Shown here piece after piece: positions 40,929 to 49,363 of a stretch of 64,000 nucleotides of DNA. The DNA comes from JAEVLT01 sp044598425. Its GTDB lineage: Bacteria > Bacillota > Bacilli > Bacillales > Cytobacillaceae. Made by a program: the position numbers and the translations under genes. Below the pieces are notes generated by a model, which did no database searches, was not told the DNA's origin, and saw only the letters and a list, made by a program, of their open reading frames with translations. The stretch lies in contig CP172536.1 of the NCBI GenBank assembly GCA_044598425.1, positions 1,860,001 through 1,924,000 of the forward strand. Direction: 5' to 3'. How positions within the stretch are numbered: the stretch's first letter is position 1; each line of letters opens with the position of its first letter.

Positions 40929-42496
40929 TGAATCAATTTTGGAATTATGTCCTGGTAAATTATCAGCAAATTTTTAGTTTACTGGGAAAACACATTTACT
41001 TGAGCGTCGTGTCTGTGTTGATTGCGGTTGTCATTGGGATTCCGCTTGGAATTTTAATTTCAAGAGAGCCGCGTCTTTCAAAACCGGTTATTGGAACAAC
41101 CAACGTCATTCAGGCAATACCAAGCTTAGCTTTGCTTGGATTTTTAATTCCGTTTATCGGAATCGGCAGCACACCCGCAATTGTCATGGTTGTTCTCTAC
41201 TCTTTACTTCCCATTGTTAAAAACACATACACAGGACTAACCAATATCGACTCAGATATATTAGAAGCTGCAAGAGGAATCGGTCTAACCAAAAGCCAAA
41301 CGATGCGAAAAATTCAATTGCCGCTCGCCTTTCCAGTGATTATGGCTGGTATTCGAATTTCGGCCGTAACCGCAGTAGGATTGATGACAATTGCTGCGTT
41401 TATCGGAGCCGGCGGTCTTGGGTATCTTGTTTTTTCAGGCGTTCAAACCGTTGACAACAATATGATTTTGGCAGGTGCGATTCCCGCATGTATTTTAGCT
41501 CTTCTCATCGATTTTGGCGTTGGTAAGCTTGAAAAGAAACTGTCTTACACAAGCAAAATGAATTCATCAACATCCATGAAAAAATCTGCTGGCAGCGGCC
41601 GCAAAAAACTTATCGTTTCATTTGCAACAATAGTGCTGATTGCTGCAGGCGTATTCGCCTTTTTCCCAACAGCAAAGGCTGAAGATAAAATCGTTATTGG
41701 CACAAAAAACTTTTCAGAACAACTCATATTAGGAAACATGCTCGCAGATCTGATTGAAAATAAAACGGATTTACAAGTCGATAGAAAACTGAATCTTGGA
41801 GGCACCCAGGTTGCTTTTGGCGCAATAAAAAGCGGGGATATTGACATGTATGTGGAATATACAGGAACCGGACTTGTCGATATTATGAAAAAACAGGCTG
41901 TCAACAATCCGCAACAAGTATATAACATAGTGAAAAAAGAGTTTAAAAGCAAATATGGCATTGATTTATTACAGCCGCTTGGCTTTAACAACACTTATGC
42001 ATTGGCAGTTCGTCAGGAAACAGCCTCTAAGTACGGTCTTAAAACAATCTCTGATCTGGCAAAAGTCAGCAATCAAATGATTATCGGTCCAACGATAGAA
42101 TTTCCAAACCGAAACGATGGGCTTCCAGGCTTGACAAAAGCCTACAATATGAACTTTAAAGCGGTGAAGGCAGTCGACGGAGGCTTGCGATATACAGCAC
42201 TTAAAAATTACAAGAGTGATGTAATCGACGCCTTTTCCACTGATGGATTGCTAGAAGCCTTTCATTTAAAAGTGTTAGAAGACGACAAGCATTTCTTCCC
42301 GCCCTACTATGCAGTGCCGATCATTAAGGAATCAACATTAAAAGAACATCCAGAGTTAAAGAAAGTCATTAATTCTTTAGCTGGAAAACTTTCCGATGAA
42401 AAAATGCGAGACCTGAACTATAAGGTAGATAGCTTAAAACAGTCTCCAGATAAAGTAGCAAAAGAATTTTTACAAAAAGAAGGACTGATTAAATAA
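40928..42496 (+). CDS. opuFB: Fused permease and substrate-binding protein for osmoprotectants (OpuFB type)
   Basis: A 522-residue fusion. Residues 1-215: six-helix permease with the ABC coupling motif EAARGIGLTKSQTMRKIQLP. A linker and a further membrane helix (about 227-250) lead to an extracytoplasmic binding domain from about 255 (KIVIGTKNFSEQLILGNMLA, LNLGGTQVAFGAI, YVEYTGTGLVDIM), the OpuAC/OpuBC fold for glycine betaine, choline or similar. The permease-SBP fusion with a separate ATPase is the OpuF layout described in Bacillus. GGAGGT precedes the ATG, which overlaps the opuFA stop. Confidence 0.9.
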   Translation: MNQFWNYVLVNYQQIFSLLGKHIYLSVVSVLIAVVIGIPLGILISREPRLSKPVIGTTNVIQAIPSLALLGFLIPFIGIGSTPAIVMVVLYSLLPIVKNTYTGLTNIDSDILEAARGIGLTKSQTMRKIQLPLAFPVIMAGIRISAVTAVGLMTIAAFIGAGGLGYLVFSGVQTVDNNMILAGAIPACILALLIDFGVGKLEKKLSYTSKMNSSTSMKKSAGSGRKKLIVSFATIVLIAAGVFAFFPTAKAEDKIVIGTKNFSEQLILGNMLADLIENKTDLQVDRKLNLGGTQVAFGAIKSGDIDMYVEYTGTGLVDIMKKQAVNNPQQVYNIVKKEFKSKYGIDLLQPLGFNNTYALAVRQETASKYGLKTISDLAKVSNQMIIGPTIEFPNRNDGLPGLTKAYNMNFKAVKAVDGGLRYTALKNYKSDVIDAFSTDGLLEAFHLKVLEDDKHFFPPYYAVPIIKESTLKEHPELKKVINSLAGKLSDEKMRDLNYKVDSLKQSPDKVAKEFLQKEGLIK

Positions 42497-42499
42497 ATA

Positions 42500-42540
42500 G
42501 GAAAAAGCCGGTTGATTGATCTAACCGGTTTTTTCCTATT
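42500..42540. terminator. Terminator, opuFB / busR
   Basis: AAAAAGCCGGTT/AACCGGTTTTTT hairpin with T6, between convergent genes. Confidence 0.88.
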
Positions 42541-43153
42541 CTTGCAGAAAATGAACCACTCGGTCATATATTTTTTCATCGCCAATAATGAGCAGGATAT
42601 CTCCCTCCATGATTAAGGCATAAGGTCCCGGTGAAATAACAATTTCCCCTTTCCGCTTCATCCCGACTACCGTACCGCCTGTATTTTGCCAAAACTTCAC
42701 TTCGGATATTGTTTTCCCTATGTGGCTGCAGCCTGGTAAAATTTCAATCTCGATCGGGGCAAGCGGGTTTGTGTGGCGCAATTTTCCGGAATAATCCATT
42801 AATTTTTTCAGTGTATCGAAAATCTGCTCCTCCAATTTGGACCGTTCCGCAATAAGAATACTTATTTGCTTTTCCAAATCCTTTACACTCTCAATATTTG
42901 AAAATCGATGAATATATTTAAAAGCATTTTCTCTCGAAGAAATAACAATGCCGCTTCCCTGTGCCGATTGGACAATTTCTACGTCCTCTAATATTTTTAT
43001 CGCTCTTCGAATTGTCTCCGGAGACACTTTGTATTCACTCGCCAAGGTCGAGCGCCCGTGAATTTTCTCCCCCACCTTAAAATGACCATCATAAATCCGA
43101 TTCGCAAGGTCGATTGCGATCCGCTCATAGGTGGGGATTTGTGTTCGCTGCAT
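42536..43153 (-). CDS. busR: BusR-like GntR/RCK_C transcriptional regulator (predicted c-di-AMP sensor)
   Basis: A 205-residue regulator. Residues 1 to about 75 are a GntR winged helix (YERIAIDLANRIYDGHFKVG, STLASEYKVSPETIRRAIKI), about 80-120 a coiled coil (VKDLEKQISILIAERSKLEE), and 125-205 an RCK_C/TrkA_C domain (IEILPGCSHIGKTISEVKFW ... GDILLIIGDEKIYDRVVHFL). This is the layout of streptococcal/lactococcal BusR, which represses betaine uptake when c-di-AMP is high. Its location beside an OpuF operon supports that role here. Convergent with opuFB; ATG with GGATGGTGAAAG upstream. Confidence 0.85.
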   Translation of the reverse strand: MQRTQIPTYERIAIDLANRIYDGHFKVGEKIHGRSTLASEYKVSPETIRRAIKILEDVEIVQSAQGSGIVISSRENAFKYIHRFSNIESVKDLEKQISILIAERSKLEEQIFDTLKKLMDYSGKLRHTNPLAPIEIEILPGCSHIGKTISEVKFWQNTGGTVVGMKRKGEIVISPGPYALIMEGDILLIIGDEKIYDRVVHFLQE

Positions 43154-43285
43154 GAACTTTCACCATCCATCATAACTGTAAGACCATCATTTAATAGTAT
43201 CTCATTCCTTTTAAGCGAATTCAATCTTGCTAAAGAAAAAAGACGATGGACAATTTTCCCCTAGTCTACAGTTTGTCTAATTGAG

Positions 43286-43909
43286 TTATTCTACATAACG
43301 AATTAATTCAATAAAATGTGCAAGTATCCTTGCTGTTAATCCCCAAATCACCCGGTTTTCATACGTATAAAAATACTCGTCTAATTGTCTTGCCTGCCAG
43401 TTGTAATCTTGTCCGCCAATAATTAATTCATAAGGAAAATTTTCTTCCGGTTCTGCCTTGAATTGAACACGAAAAATTTCGGGTTTTGTTTTAAGGAAAA
43501 AAGATAGTGGGACTGTGAAGATTTCACCAACTTCTGCCGAGTTTGGGTTCATTCGATGAAAATTCTGAATAACGCCAACATATGGATAGATTATCATTCC
43601 AAATGGAGAAATAAAATAATCCAAGGGGGAAACTTGAGCAATATCTTCTCTTTTTAATCCTAACTCTTCAATTGTCTCGCGAATGGCAGCATCTTTTTCA
43701 TCAAGATCCTGTGTGTCAATTCGTCCCCCTGGATAACACACCTCCCCAGGCTGCCTTCTCAACATATGGGAACGAACTTCAAATAACACATGTACCTCAT
43801 TTTCCAATTTTACCAGCGGCAAAAGGACAGCATATTTAGAAAACTGTTCAATTCCTAAAATCGTTGGAGTACGATTTGTTAGTCTCGTAAAAATTGTTTC
43901 TAAATCCAA
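43286..43909 (-). CDS. NUDIX hydrolase, CoA pyrophosphatase type
   Basis: A 207-residue NUDIX enzyme. The UPF0035/CoA-specific block LRRQPGEVCYPGGRID precedes the NUDIX box GGRIDTQDLDEKDAAIRETI-EELG (G-x5-E-x7-REUxEExGU), as in NudL/PCD1-type enzymes that split CoA into 3',5'-ADP and phosphopantetheine. A C-terminal VIWGLTARILAHFIEL motif is also typical. ATG at 43909. A perfect inverted repeat lies just upstream. Confidence 0.88.
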   Translation of the reverse strand: MDLETIFTRLTNRTPTILGIEQFSKYAVLLPLVKLENEVHVLFEVRSHMLRRQPGEVCYPGGRIDTQDLDEKDAAIRETIEELGLKREDIAQVSPLDYFISPFGMIIYPYVGVIQNFHRMNPNSAEVGEIFTVPLSFFLKTKPEIFRVQFKAEPEENFPYELIIGGQDYNWQARQLDEYFYTYENRVIWGLTARILAHFIELIRYVE

Positions 43910-43933
43910 CAGAATTCACCCCCAGAAAGCATT

Positions 43934-43964
43934 TTACAACATGTTTTAAGTTAACATGTTGTAA
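43934..43964. promoter_or_regulatory. Perfect 12-bp inverted repeat upstream of the NUDIX gene
   Basis: TTACAACATGTT (43934-43945) and AACATGTTGTAA (43953-43964) with a seven-base centre lie 25-55 bases before the NUDIX start. No T-run follows. TetR-type operators have this look; no candidate regulator is adjacent. Confidence 0.5.
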
Positions 43965-44041
43965 TGGCAATCGCTTATATTTATTTTAACACGATTACCC
44001 GCTTCAATCTTTATTCAAAGATTGCGGGAATTACAAAAGAA

Positions 44042-44767
44042 TTAATTAACGATTTTCGCAAATTCCTCTAGAGTTGTCGAGTATTTAACATATATTCTTG
44101 GCAATAATAAATTCTCATTTTCTTTTTCACTTTCTTTAAATTTTTCAGGGGTGGTTGTTAATCCAAATCGATAATACTTTTTGGTTTCCTCAATGATTTC
44201 TTTATTAAATATCCCAAAAGGATAAGAAATTGCAATGACAGGCTTACCTGTAATTCGTTCAATCGATTGTTTAGACGACTTTAATTCGTATTCCATGTTT
44301 TTTGTTTTTGTTAAATTAGGGTGGTTTGCTGTATGTGATTGAATAGAAAACATTCCTGTATTTGCGAGTCTTCTTAAATCGGACGCGGAAAGTCTGTTTG
44401 GTCGTCGAACAAAGTCAGAGATGACAAATAGTGTTACTTTTGGAACAAATTGTTTATCCTTTACTCTCTGAAAAATTGCCTCGACATTCAGGTTGTTTTT
44501 ATAGCCATCATCGATCGTAATCAATATAGGTTTGCTCACTTTCGTCCGATCCTGCCAATTTTCAAATGTAAGTAACGTAAATCCGTGGTTCTTTAAATAC
44601 ATCATTTGTTTTTCAAAGTTTTCTGGCGTAACATACAATTCCCTGAAGCCATGGCCGTTAAACTCATCAATGGAATGATAGACTAAAATAGGAATTCCGC
44701 CAGCAGCCTGAGCATGACTAGTTAACATAAATAAAAGGATCATAAAGAGGAATAGTTGTTTTTTCAC
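44042..44767 (-). CDS. Secreted polysaccharide deacetylase (NodB domain)
   Basis: A 241-residue protein with signal peptide (residues 1 to about 21, KKQLFLFMILLFMLTSHAQA). The carbohydrate esterase 4 domain carries ILVYHSIDEF, metal motif ITIDDGYKNN and SHTANHPNL (H-x3-H), and SYPFGIFNKEI. It probably removes N-acetyl groups from a cell-wall glycan; relatives are B. subtilis YxkH/YheN, not distinguished here. GTG start with GAGGG upstream. Single gene. Confidence 0.87.
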   Translation of the reverse strand: MKKQLFLFMILLFMLTSHAQAAGGIPILVYHSIDEFNGHGFRELYVTPENFEKQMMYLKNHGFTLLTFENWQDRTKVSKPILITIDDGYKNNLNVEAIFQRVKDKQFVPKVTLFVISDFVRRPNRLSASDLRRLANTGMFSIQSHTANHPNLTKTKNMEYELKSSKQSIERITGKPVIAISYPFGIFNKEIIEETKKYYRFGLTTTPEKFKESEKENENLLLPRIYVKYSTTLEEFAKIVN

Positions 44768-44839
44768 CGTCGTTTACCCTCAACTTTTTATTAGAATGAT
44801 GTTAAAATCATCCCTCTCCCTTTTCATGCAAAATCAATT

Positions 44840-44986
44840 CTATTCTCCACTATTGTCAAGTGAATACGGATTCTGCCCAATTCTTTTTCTCATTTCATTG
44901 GTTAACTCAAAGGATGGCATCGCTTCATTTACAGCTTCTAAATAAAAAGAAACGCTCCCATCAAAATGCAGTGGTTTATCTTCCAT
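44840..44986 (-). CDS. Small hypothetical protein, 48 aa
   Basis: An excellent ribosome site GGAGGTGAT lies five bases before the ATG. The product: MEDKPLHFDGSVSFYLEAVN, then EAMPSFELTNEMRKRIGQNP and YSLDNSGE; acidic, soluble, one amphipathic helix. No family recognised. The quality of the translation start makes it very likely real. It sits upstream of the deacetylase gene in the same direction, 73 bases apart. Confidence 0.7.
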   Translation of the reverse strand: MEDKPLHFDGSVSFYLEAVNEAMPSFELTNEMRKRIGQNPYSLDNSGE

Positions 44987-45079
44987 TTAAAATCACCTCC
45001 ATAAAATTCTTAATCCTATTCTATGCACTTTCTATTATCCTTACTCTGATTCGTAAAGCTTTTAATCCGGCGTGAAAAA

Positions 45080-45120
45080 AGCAAAAAAAACCATCTCCTG
45101 TTTTGAAGATGGGTTTTGCA
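45080..45120. terminator. Hairpin in the 44987-45251 intergenic region
   Basis: AAACCATCT/AGATGGGTTTT hairpin with flanking A-run, T-rich on both sides. It stands before the EamA gene without an obvious gene to terminate; it may end read-through from an unannotated small transcript. Confidence 0.55.
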
Positions 45121-45251
45121 GTATTTTTTAAAGTAAATTCTGTCGATTCCATGAGGAGTTTCACAGTAAAGCACATTACTTTCATTATTATATTGTGTTA
45201 ATGATATAATAGAATAATTATTGCAATCTTCATTCAATTTGGAGGGATGGT

Positions 45252-46166
45252 ATGAATTCGCAAGAAGCGATTTTGGCGGATCGAAGGACAAAAGGAATCG
45301 TTCTCGTCTTAATTGCCGCAATTTTATGGGGGGTCTCTGGAACAGTTGCTCAATATTTGTTTCATGAAAAAGGGTTTCAGGCGGACTGGCTAGTAGTTAC
45401 AAGATTATTATCGTCTGGCATTCTCCTGCTTCTATTCGCACAATTCGTATTAAGGCAAAATATAGGGGAAATTTGGCGAAAAAAACGCGATGTCATCCAG
45501 CTTATTTTATTCGGAATCATTGGAATGCTGGGGGTGCAGTATACCTATTTTGCCGCAATCCAGCATGGAAATGCAGCGACAGCTACGATCCTGCAATACT
45601 TGGCACCCGTACTAATAACCTGTTTTATTTGTTTTCGGGCCAAGCAATTTCCTGCTAAACACGAACTGGCAGCGATTAGCTTAGCCTTACTCGGTACCTT
45701 TCTATTGGTGACCAACGGGAAAATAGACACATTGTTGATCACACGATCTGCTTTTTTCTGGGGAATTGCTTCCGCATTTGCGCTTGCTTTCTACACACTG
45801 CAGCCTGGAGGTTTACTTAAAAGCTGGGGATCCTTTATGACTGTAGGGTGGGGAATGGTCATAGGCGGAATCGGTTTAAGCTTAACTGCCCCTCCATGGA
45901 ATTTTAAAGGAGAATGGTCTTTTACAGCTTTTTTAGCGGTATTGTTCGTGGTAATTTTCGGAACATTAATTGCGTTTTTTTGCTATATGGAAAGTTTAAA
46001 GTATATTTCTGCTACGGAAACAAGTCTGCTTGCATCCGCAGAACCGCTTTCTGCCACCTTTTTAGCAGTTGCATGGCTTCATGTTCCATTCGGTCTGTTT
46101 GAATGGATTGGTACCATTTGCATCATTTCTACAATTTTTATTTTATCCATTGTTAAACATAACTGA
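45252..46166 (+). CDS. EamA/DMT family transporter
   Basis: A 304-residue ten-helix transporter: GIVLVLIAAILWGVSGTVAQ opens repeat one, with YTYFAAIQHGNAATATILQY as the conserved core; repeat two starts FFWGIASAFALAFYTLQPGG and includes YISATETSLLASAEPLSATF. This is the YdcZ/RhtA-like drug or metabolite exporter subgroup; substrate unknown. GGAGGGATGGT precedes the ATG. Confidence 0.87.
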   Translation: MNSQEAILADRRTKGIVLVLIAAILWGVSGTVAQYLFHEKGFQADWLVVTRLLSSGILLLLFAQFVLRQNIGEIWRKKRDVIQLILFGIIGMLGVQYTYFAAIQHGNAATATILQYLAPVLITCFICFRAKQFPAKHELAAISLALLGTFLLVTNGKIDTLLITRSAFFWGIASAFALAFYTLQPGGLLKSWGSFMTVGWGMVIGGIGLSLTAPPWNFKGEWSFTAFLAVLFVVIFGTLIAFFCYMESLKYISATETSLLASAEPLSATFLAVAWLHVPFGLFEWIGTICIISTIFILSIVKHN

Positions 46167-46232
46167 TGACAATTAGCTGACTGCTGAGCAGAACCATTTG
46201 CTCGCAGTCAAACCAGATGAAACGCAATCAAA

Positions 46233-46263
46233 GGGCTGACATACACTTTGTCGGCCTTTTTGC
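46233..46263. terminator. Terminator, EamA gene / desR
   Basis: GGGCTGAC/GTCGGCCTTTTT hairpin between convergent genes. Confidence 0.7.
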
Positions 46264-46266
46264 CCC

Positions 46267-46866
46267 TTATTTAAACCAACCTTTTTGTCTAGAATGCTTT
46301 ATTGCCTCGATTCGATTTGTTACCCCTAACTTATCCATGATCGTTGAAATATAATTTCGCACTGTACCAATGGTAATGCTCATTTGGCTCGCAATTTCTT
46401 TTGTATTTTTCCCATCAGCGACCAATTCAAGTACTTCCATCTCCCGCTCGGTCAATGGGTTTTCCTCACTGTATACATCATCCATCAACTCAGGTGCATA
46501 GTTGCGCCTTCCAGCCATTACACTGCGAATGGAACTGGCAAGATCATCACTGGGGCTATCTTTCAATAAATAACCGCTGACTCCCGCCTTTAATGCTCGC
46601 TGAAAATATCCTGATCGGGCAAACGTAGTCAAAATTATGACTTTACAGCCTAATTCTTTTAATTCTTCGGCAGCTTCCAGGCCATTTTTGCCAGGCATTT
46701 CGATATCCATTATGCACACATCCGGTTTATAACGGCGGGCAAGAGTTAATACTTCTTCCCCATTGCTTGCCTGGCCAACCACTTCCATATCCTCTTCCAA
46801 ATTAAGCAATGCACCTAGAGCCCCCAACAGCATACGCTGATCTTCCGCAATCACAATTCGAATCAC
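46267..46866 (-). CDS. desR: DesR, cold-responsive NarL-type response regulator
   Basis: A 199-residue regulator: receiver with phospho-acceptor Asp54 (VCIMDIEMPGKNG), the same position as in B. subtilis DesR, and a LuxR-type HTH at about 135-195 (LTEREMEVLELVADGKNTKE, GTVRNYISTIMDKLGV). Phosphorylated DesR activates des in the cold. It overlaps desK by four bases. Confidence 0.93.
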   Translation of the reverse strand: MIRIVIAEDQRMLLGALGALLNLEEDMEVVGQASNGEEVLTLARRYKPDVCIMDIEMPGKNGLEAAEELKELGCKVIILTTFARSGYFQRALKAGVSGYLLKDSPSDDLASSIRSVMAGRRNYAPELMDDVYSEENPLTEREMEVLELVADGKNTKEIASQMSITIGTVRNYISTIMDKLGVTNRIEAIKHSRQKGWFK

Positions 46867-47999
46867 TTTGCCTCCACCTTTCCCGTTACCTTTGCCATAT
46901 TCGGTACAGTTATAAGTAATGTTGTTCCATTTTGGCGTTCAATTTCTAAGCGTCCGTTGACAAATTCAAGCCGCTCTTTCATCCCCATTAATCCGCTTCC
47001 TTTAGTAAAATCAATGCCATTCTCAGAAGAAGTTCCATCGTCGCGTACGCTTAACACACTTTCCTTATCCGTCTGCTCAATACTGATATAACAAACGGTT
47101 GCCCCACTATGTTTTACAACATTGTTAACTGCTTCTTTCAAGCACATGCTTAAAATATTCTCCGTCAAAAGCGATACATTCGTCAATGTAAAATCATCTT
47201 TGGCGACAAATTGGATTTGCGCCGCTTTTAAAATTTGTTTCACACGGGCAACTTCATCTTTTAAACGAATGCCGCGCATGTTCGCCACCATTTTACGCAT
47301 TTCATTCAAAGCGGTTCTAGCCGTCTGTTGAACATCCTTCAACTCTGTTTTCGCCTTTTCTGGATCTTTATAAATTAATTTTCTAGCTAAATCGCTTTTT
47401 AGGCCGATGAGCGATAGCTTTTGACCTAACGTATCATGGAGATCGCGGGCAATTCGCTGTCGTTCCTCCAATTTTACCAACTCGGAAATTCGCTTGTTGG
47501 CATCCTCAAGTTTTTCTTCCAGCTGCCCTCTCTCTTTGCGAAACCGCAGGCTAAATGGAAGAAGGATAACACTAATTAAAATAATCAGTACAAACGGCAG
47601 CTGTTTAATAAATAATTCTTCCTGCAAGAGAATTTTAATATTTATTGCCGCAGCTGTACTGACTAAGTGGATAAAATACAAGATTAAAAACGGGATGCGG
47701 TTCTTAATATTTCCGATAAGGTAAGCAAGGAAAAAAGCAAAATAAACATAACTGTACAGCGTTGTGGCGGCAACCGAAAAACCGATGAGAATAATCGTCC
47801 ACAAGTAGACAGTCCACCCTTTAGAACGAAAAGCAAATTGATAAATCAAAAAGAATAGTAAAATTAAAATAATCCCAATCACAATTTTAATTGTGGACGG
47901 AGCTTGCAAAATAAAATAGAAAGGCAAAATGCCAAGAACCGTCCAAATATATGGAGAAATGCCGGTGTTTTTCAATAAAAGCCAATTTTTTTTAAACAT
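46863..47999 (-). CDS. desK: DesK, membrane thermosensor histidine kinase
   Basis: A 378-residue HisKA_3-type kinase. Four to five helices in residues 12-150 form the temperature and bilayer-thickness sensor, then a two-helix stalk with LEERQRIARDLHDTLGQKLS, the phospho-His at 188 as in B. subtilis DesK, and an ATPase domain (EAVNNVVKHSGA, GSGLMGMKERLEF). Acts as kinase in the cold and phosphatase when warm. Overlaps desR; separated from des by a terminator. Confidence 0.93.
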   Translation of the reverse strand: MFKKNWLLLKNTGISPYIWTVLGILPFYFILQAPSTIKIVIGIILILLFFLIYQFAFRSKGWTVYLWTIILIGFSVAATTLYSYVYFAFFLAYLIGNIKNRIPFLILYFIHLVSTAAAINIKILLQEELFIKQLPFVLIILISVILLPFSLRFRKERGQLEEKLEDANKRISELVKLEERQRIARDLHDTLGQKLSLIGLKSDLARKLIYKDPEKAKTELKDVQQTARTALNEMRKMVANMRGIRLKDEVARVKQILKAAQIQFVAKDDFTLTNVSLLTENILSMCLKEAVNNVVKHSGATVCYISIEQTDKESVLSVRDDGTSSENGIDFTKGSGLMGMKERLEFVNGRLEIERQNGTTLLITVPNMAKVTGKVEAK

Positions 48000-48112
48000 A
48001 GTTGAACCCTCATTTTACATTGCTGTCCATACTTCTCGTACAATCTACACAATTTATTTTAACCTGTTTTTTCCAAACAGCCAAGCATTGAATTTTAGCT
48101 TTTTCATTAAAC

Positions 48113-48147
48113 TAAAAAAATCTCCCCATTTTAAGAGGAGACGAATC
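48113..48147 (-). terminator. Terminator of des
   Basis: On the minus strand TCTCCTC/GGGGAGA followed by T7, so des is expected to be transcribed alone, with desKR on its own transcript. Confidence 0.7.
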
Positions 48148-48148
48148 C

Positions 48149-49183
48149 TTAAAGCTCCGGTTTAATTTTGATTGATACTTTCTTTTTAGAAGCAATTTTA
48201 AGATCTGCAAAGCCAACAAATTTTTTATTTTGCTCATCCCATAAATGAAAACGCAATGATCGGAAGCTCGTTGCCAAGGTTACGGTTGGCACATTTTGCA
48301 ATGCTGGTGTATGGATATGAGCCTTTTCAAGCATATAGTTTGGAACTCTTGGGCTCAAATGATGAACATGATGAAAGCCAATATTGCCAGTCAGCCATTG
48401 AAGCAGCTTCGGAAGTTTATAAAATGAACTGCCTTCGACAGCTGCTTTCACATACTTCCAGTTGGCATCTTCCTCAAAATAAGAATCCTCAAATGTATGC
48501 TGTACGTAAAAAAGCCAAATACCAGCCGAACCTGAGATTAAGAAAATAGGTCCTTGAACAAGTAAGAAATTTTGCCATCCGATGACCCAACAAACTGTAC
48601 CATACAATGCTACAATCAAAATGTTTGTTAAATAGGTGTTTAACCGTTCCGCTTTGCGTGCGCCTTTTCGATTAAACCGATTTTTAATCAGAAATTGATA
48701 AATGGGACCTAGAATAAACATCACTAACGGGTTTCGGTACAATCGGTAACCGATTTTTTTCCAAATAGAGGCGGATCTATATTCTTCGATCGTTAGAATC
48801 CATAAATCCCCTGTTCCGCGCTTGTCCAAGTTACTGCTTGTAGCGTGGTGAACCGAATGATCATGAGCCCATTGATCATACGGGAATAAGGTTAACACCC
48901 CTGTCAATGTTCCAAGCATACGGTTGACAGAGCGATTTTTAAAAAAGGAATGATGGCAGCAGTCATGAAAGATAATAAAAATTCTCACCAATAAACCCGC
49001 TGCGATAACAGTTAAAAGGAAAGTAAGTATATACGAAATGGCCAGACTTTCATACGCTAGAAACCATAATAGAAAAAATGGCACAAACGTATTGATCAGC
49101 TGCCAAATACTATCTTTTGTTGTGGATTTTTCATAAGGAGCAACCTGTTTTCTTAAATCTTTCATTTTTTGGGTAGACATCAT
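48149..49183 (-). CDS. des: Acyl-lipid desaturase Des
   Basis: A 344-residue membrane di-iron desaturase that introduces a double bond into phospholipid acyl chains. The three histidine boxes are HDCCHH (residues 73-78), HDHSVHH (107-113) and HHVHHLSP (about 274). Four hydrophobic helices flank the boxes. Two adjacent ATGs follow AAGGGGAAAAGG. Target of DesKR, whose genes follow on the same strand. Confidence 0.94.
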   Translation of the reverse strand: MMSTQKMKDLRKQVAPYEKSTTKDSIWQLINTFVPFFLLWFLAYESLAISYILTFLLTVIAAGLLVRIFIIFHDCCHHSFFKNRSVNRMLGTLTGVLTLFPYDQWAHDHSVHHATSSNLDKRGTGDLWILTIEEYRSASIWKKIGYRLYRNPLVMFILGPIYQFLIKNRFNRKGARKAERLNTYLTNILIVALYGTVCWVIGWQNFLLVQGPIFLISGSAGIWLFYVQHTFEDSYFEEDANWKYVKAAVEGSSFYKLPKLLQWLTGNIGFHHVHHLSPRVPNYMLEKAHIHTPALQNVPTVTLATSFRSLRFHLWDEQNKKFVGFADLKIASKKKVSIKIKPEL

Positions 49184-49219
49184 TCGTCCTTTTCCCCTTC
49201 CTTGATGTGGTTTAGTTGA

Positions 49220-49285
49220 ATTATAACGGATAAAATAGATTGATTTAAGTAGCAGCTGTCATGTCCTATATATGATAAATGTCAT
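49220..49285 (-). promoter_or_regulatory. des promoter with candidate DesR sites
   Basis: Minus strand: TATAAT (49220-49225) and TTAAAT (49243-49248), 17 bases apart; a weak -35, as expected for an activated promoter. Further upstream, two ATGACA elements (complements of TGTCAT at 49257-49262 and 49280-49285) lie 23 bases apart at about -45 and -68, where DesR binds in B. subtilis. Confidence 0.6.
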
Positions 49286-49363
49286 CCATACGGAATTTGT
49301 TATTCTATTTTTCAAAAATTTTTGTTATTATTTTAAAATAACGAACAGAAAGAAGGGGTTGTA

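Noticed and set aside
48256..48549. Plus-strand frame inside des, and many similar antisense frames in long genes
   Set aside because: Shadows of strongly supported genes with no ribosome site or protein-like composition.
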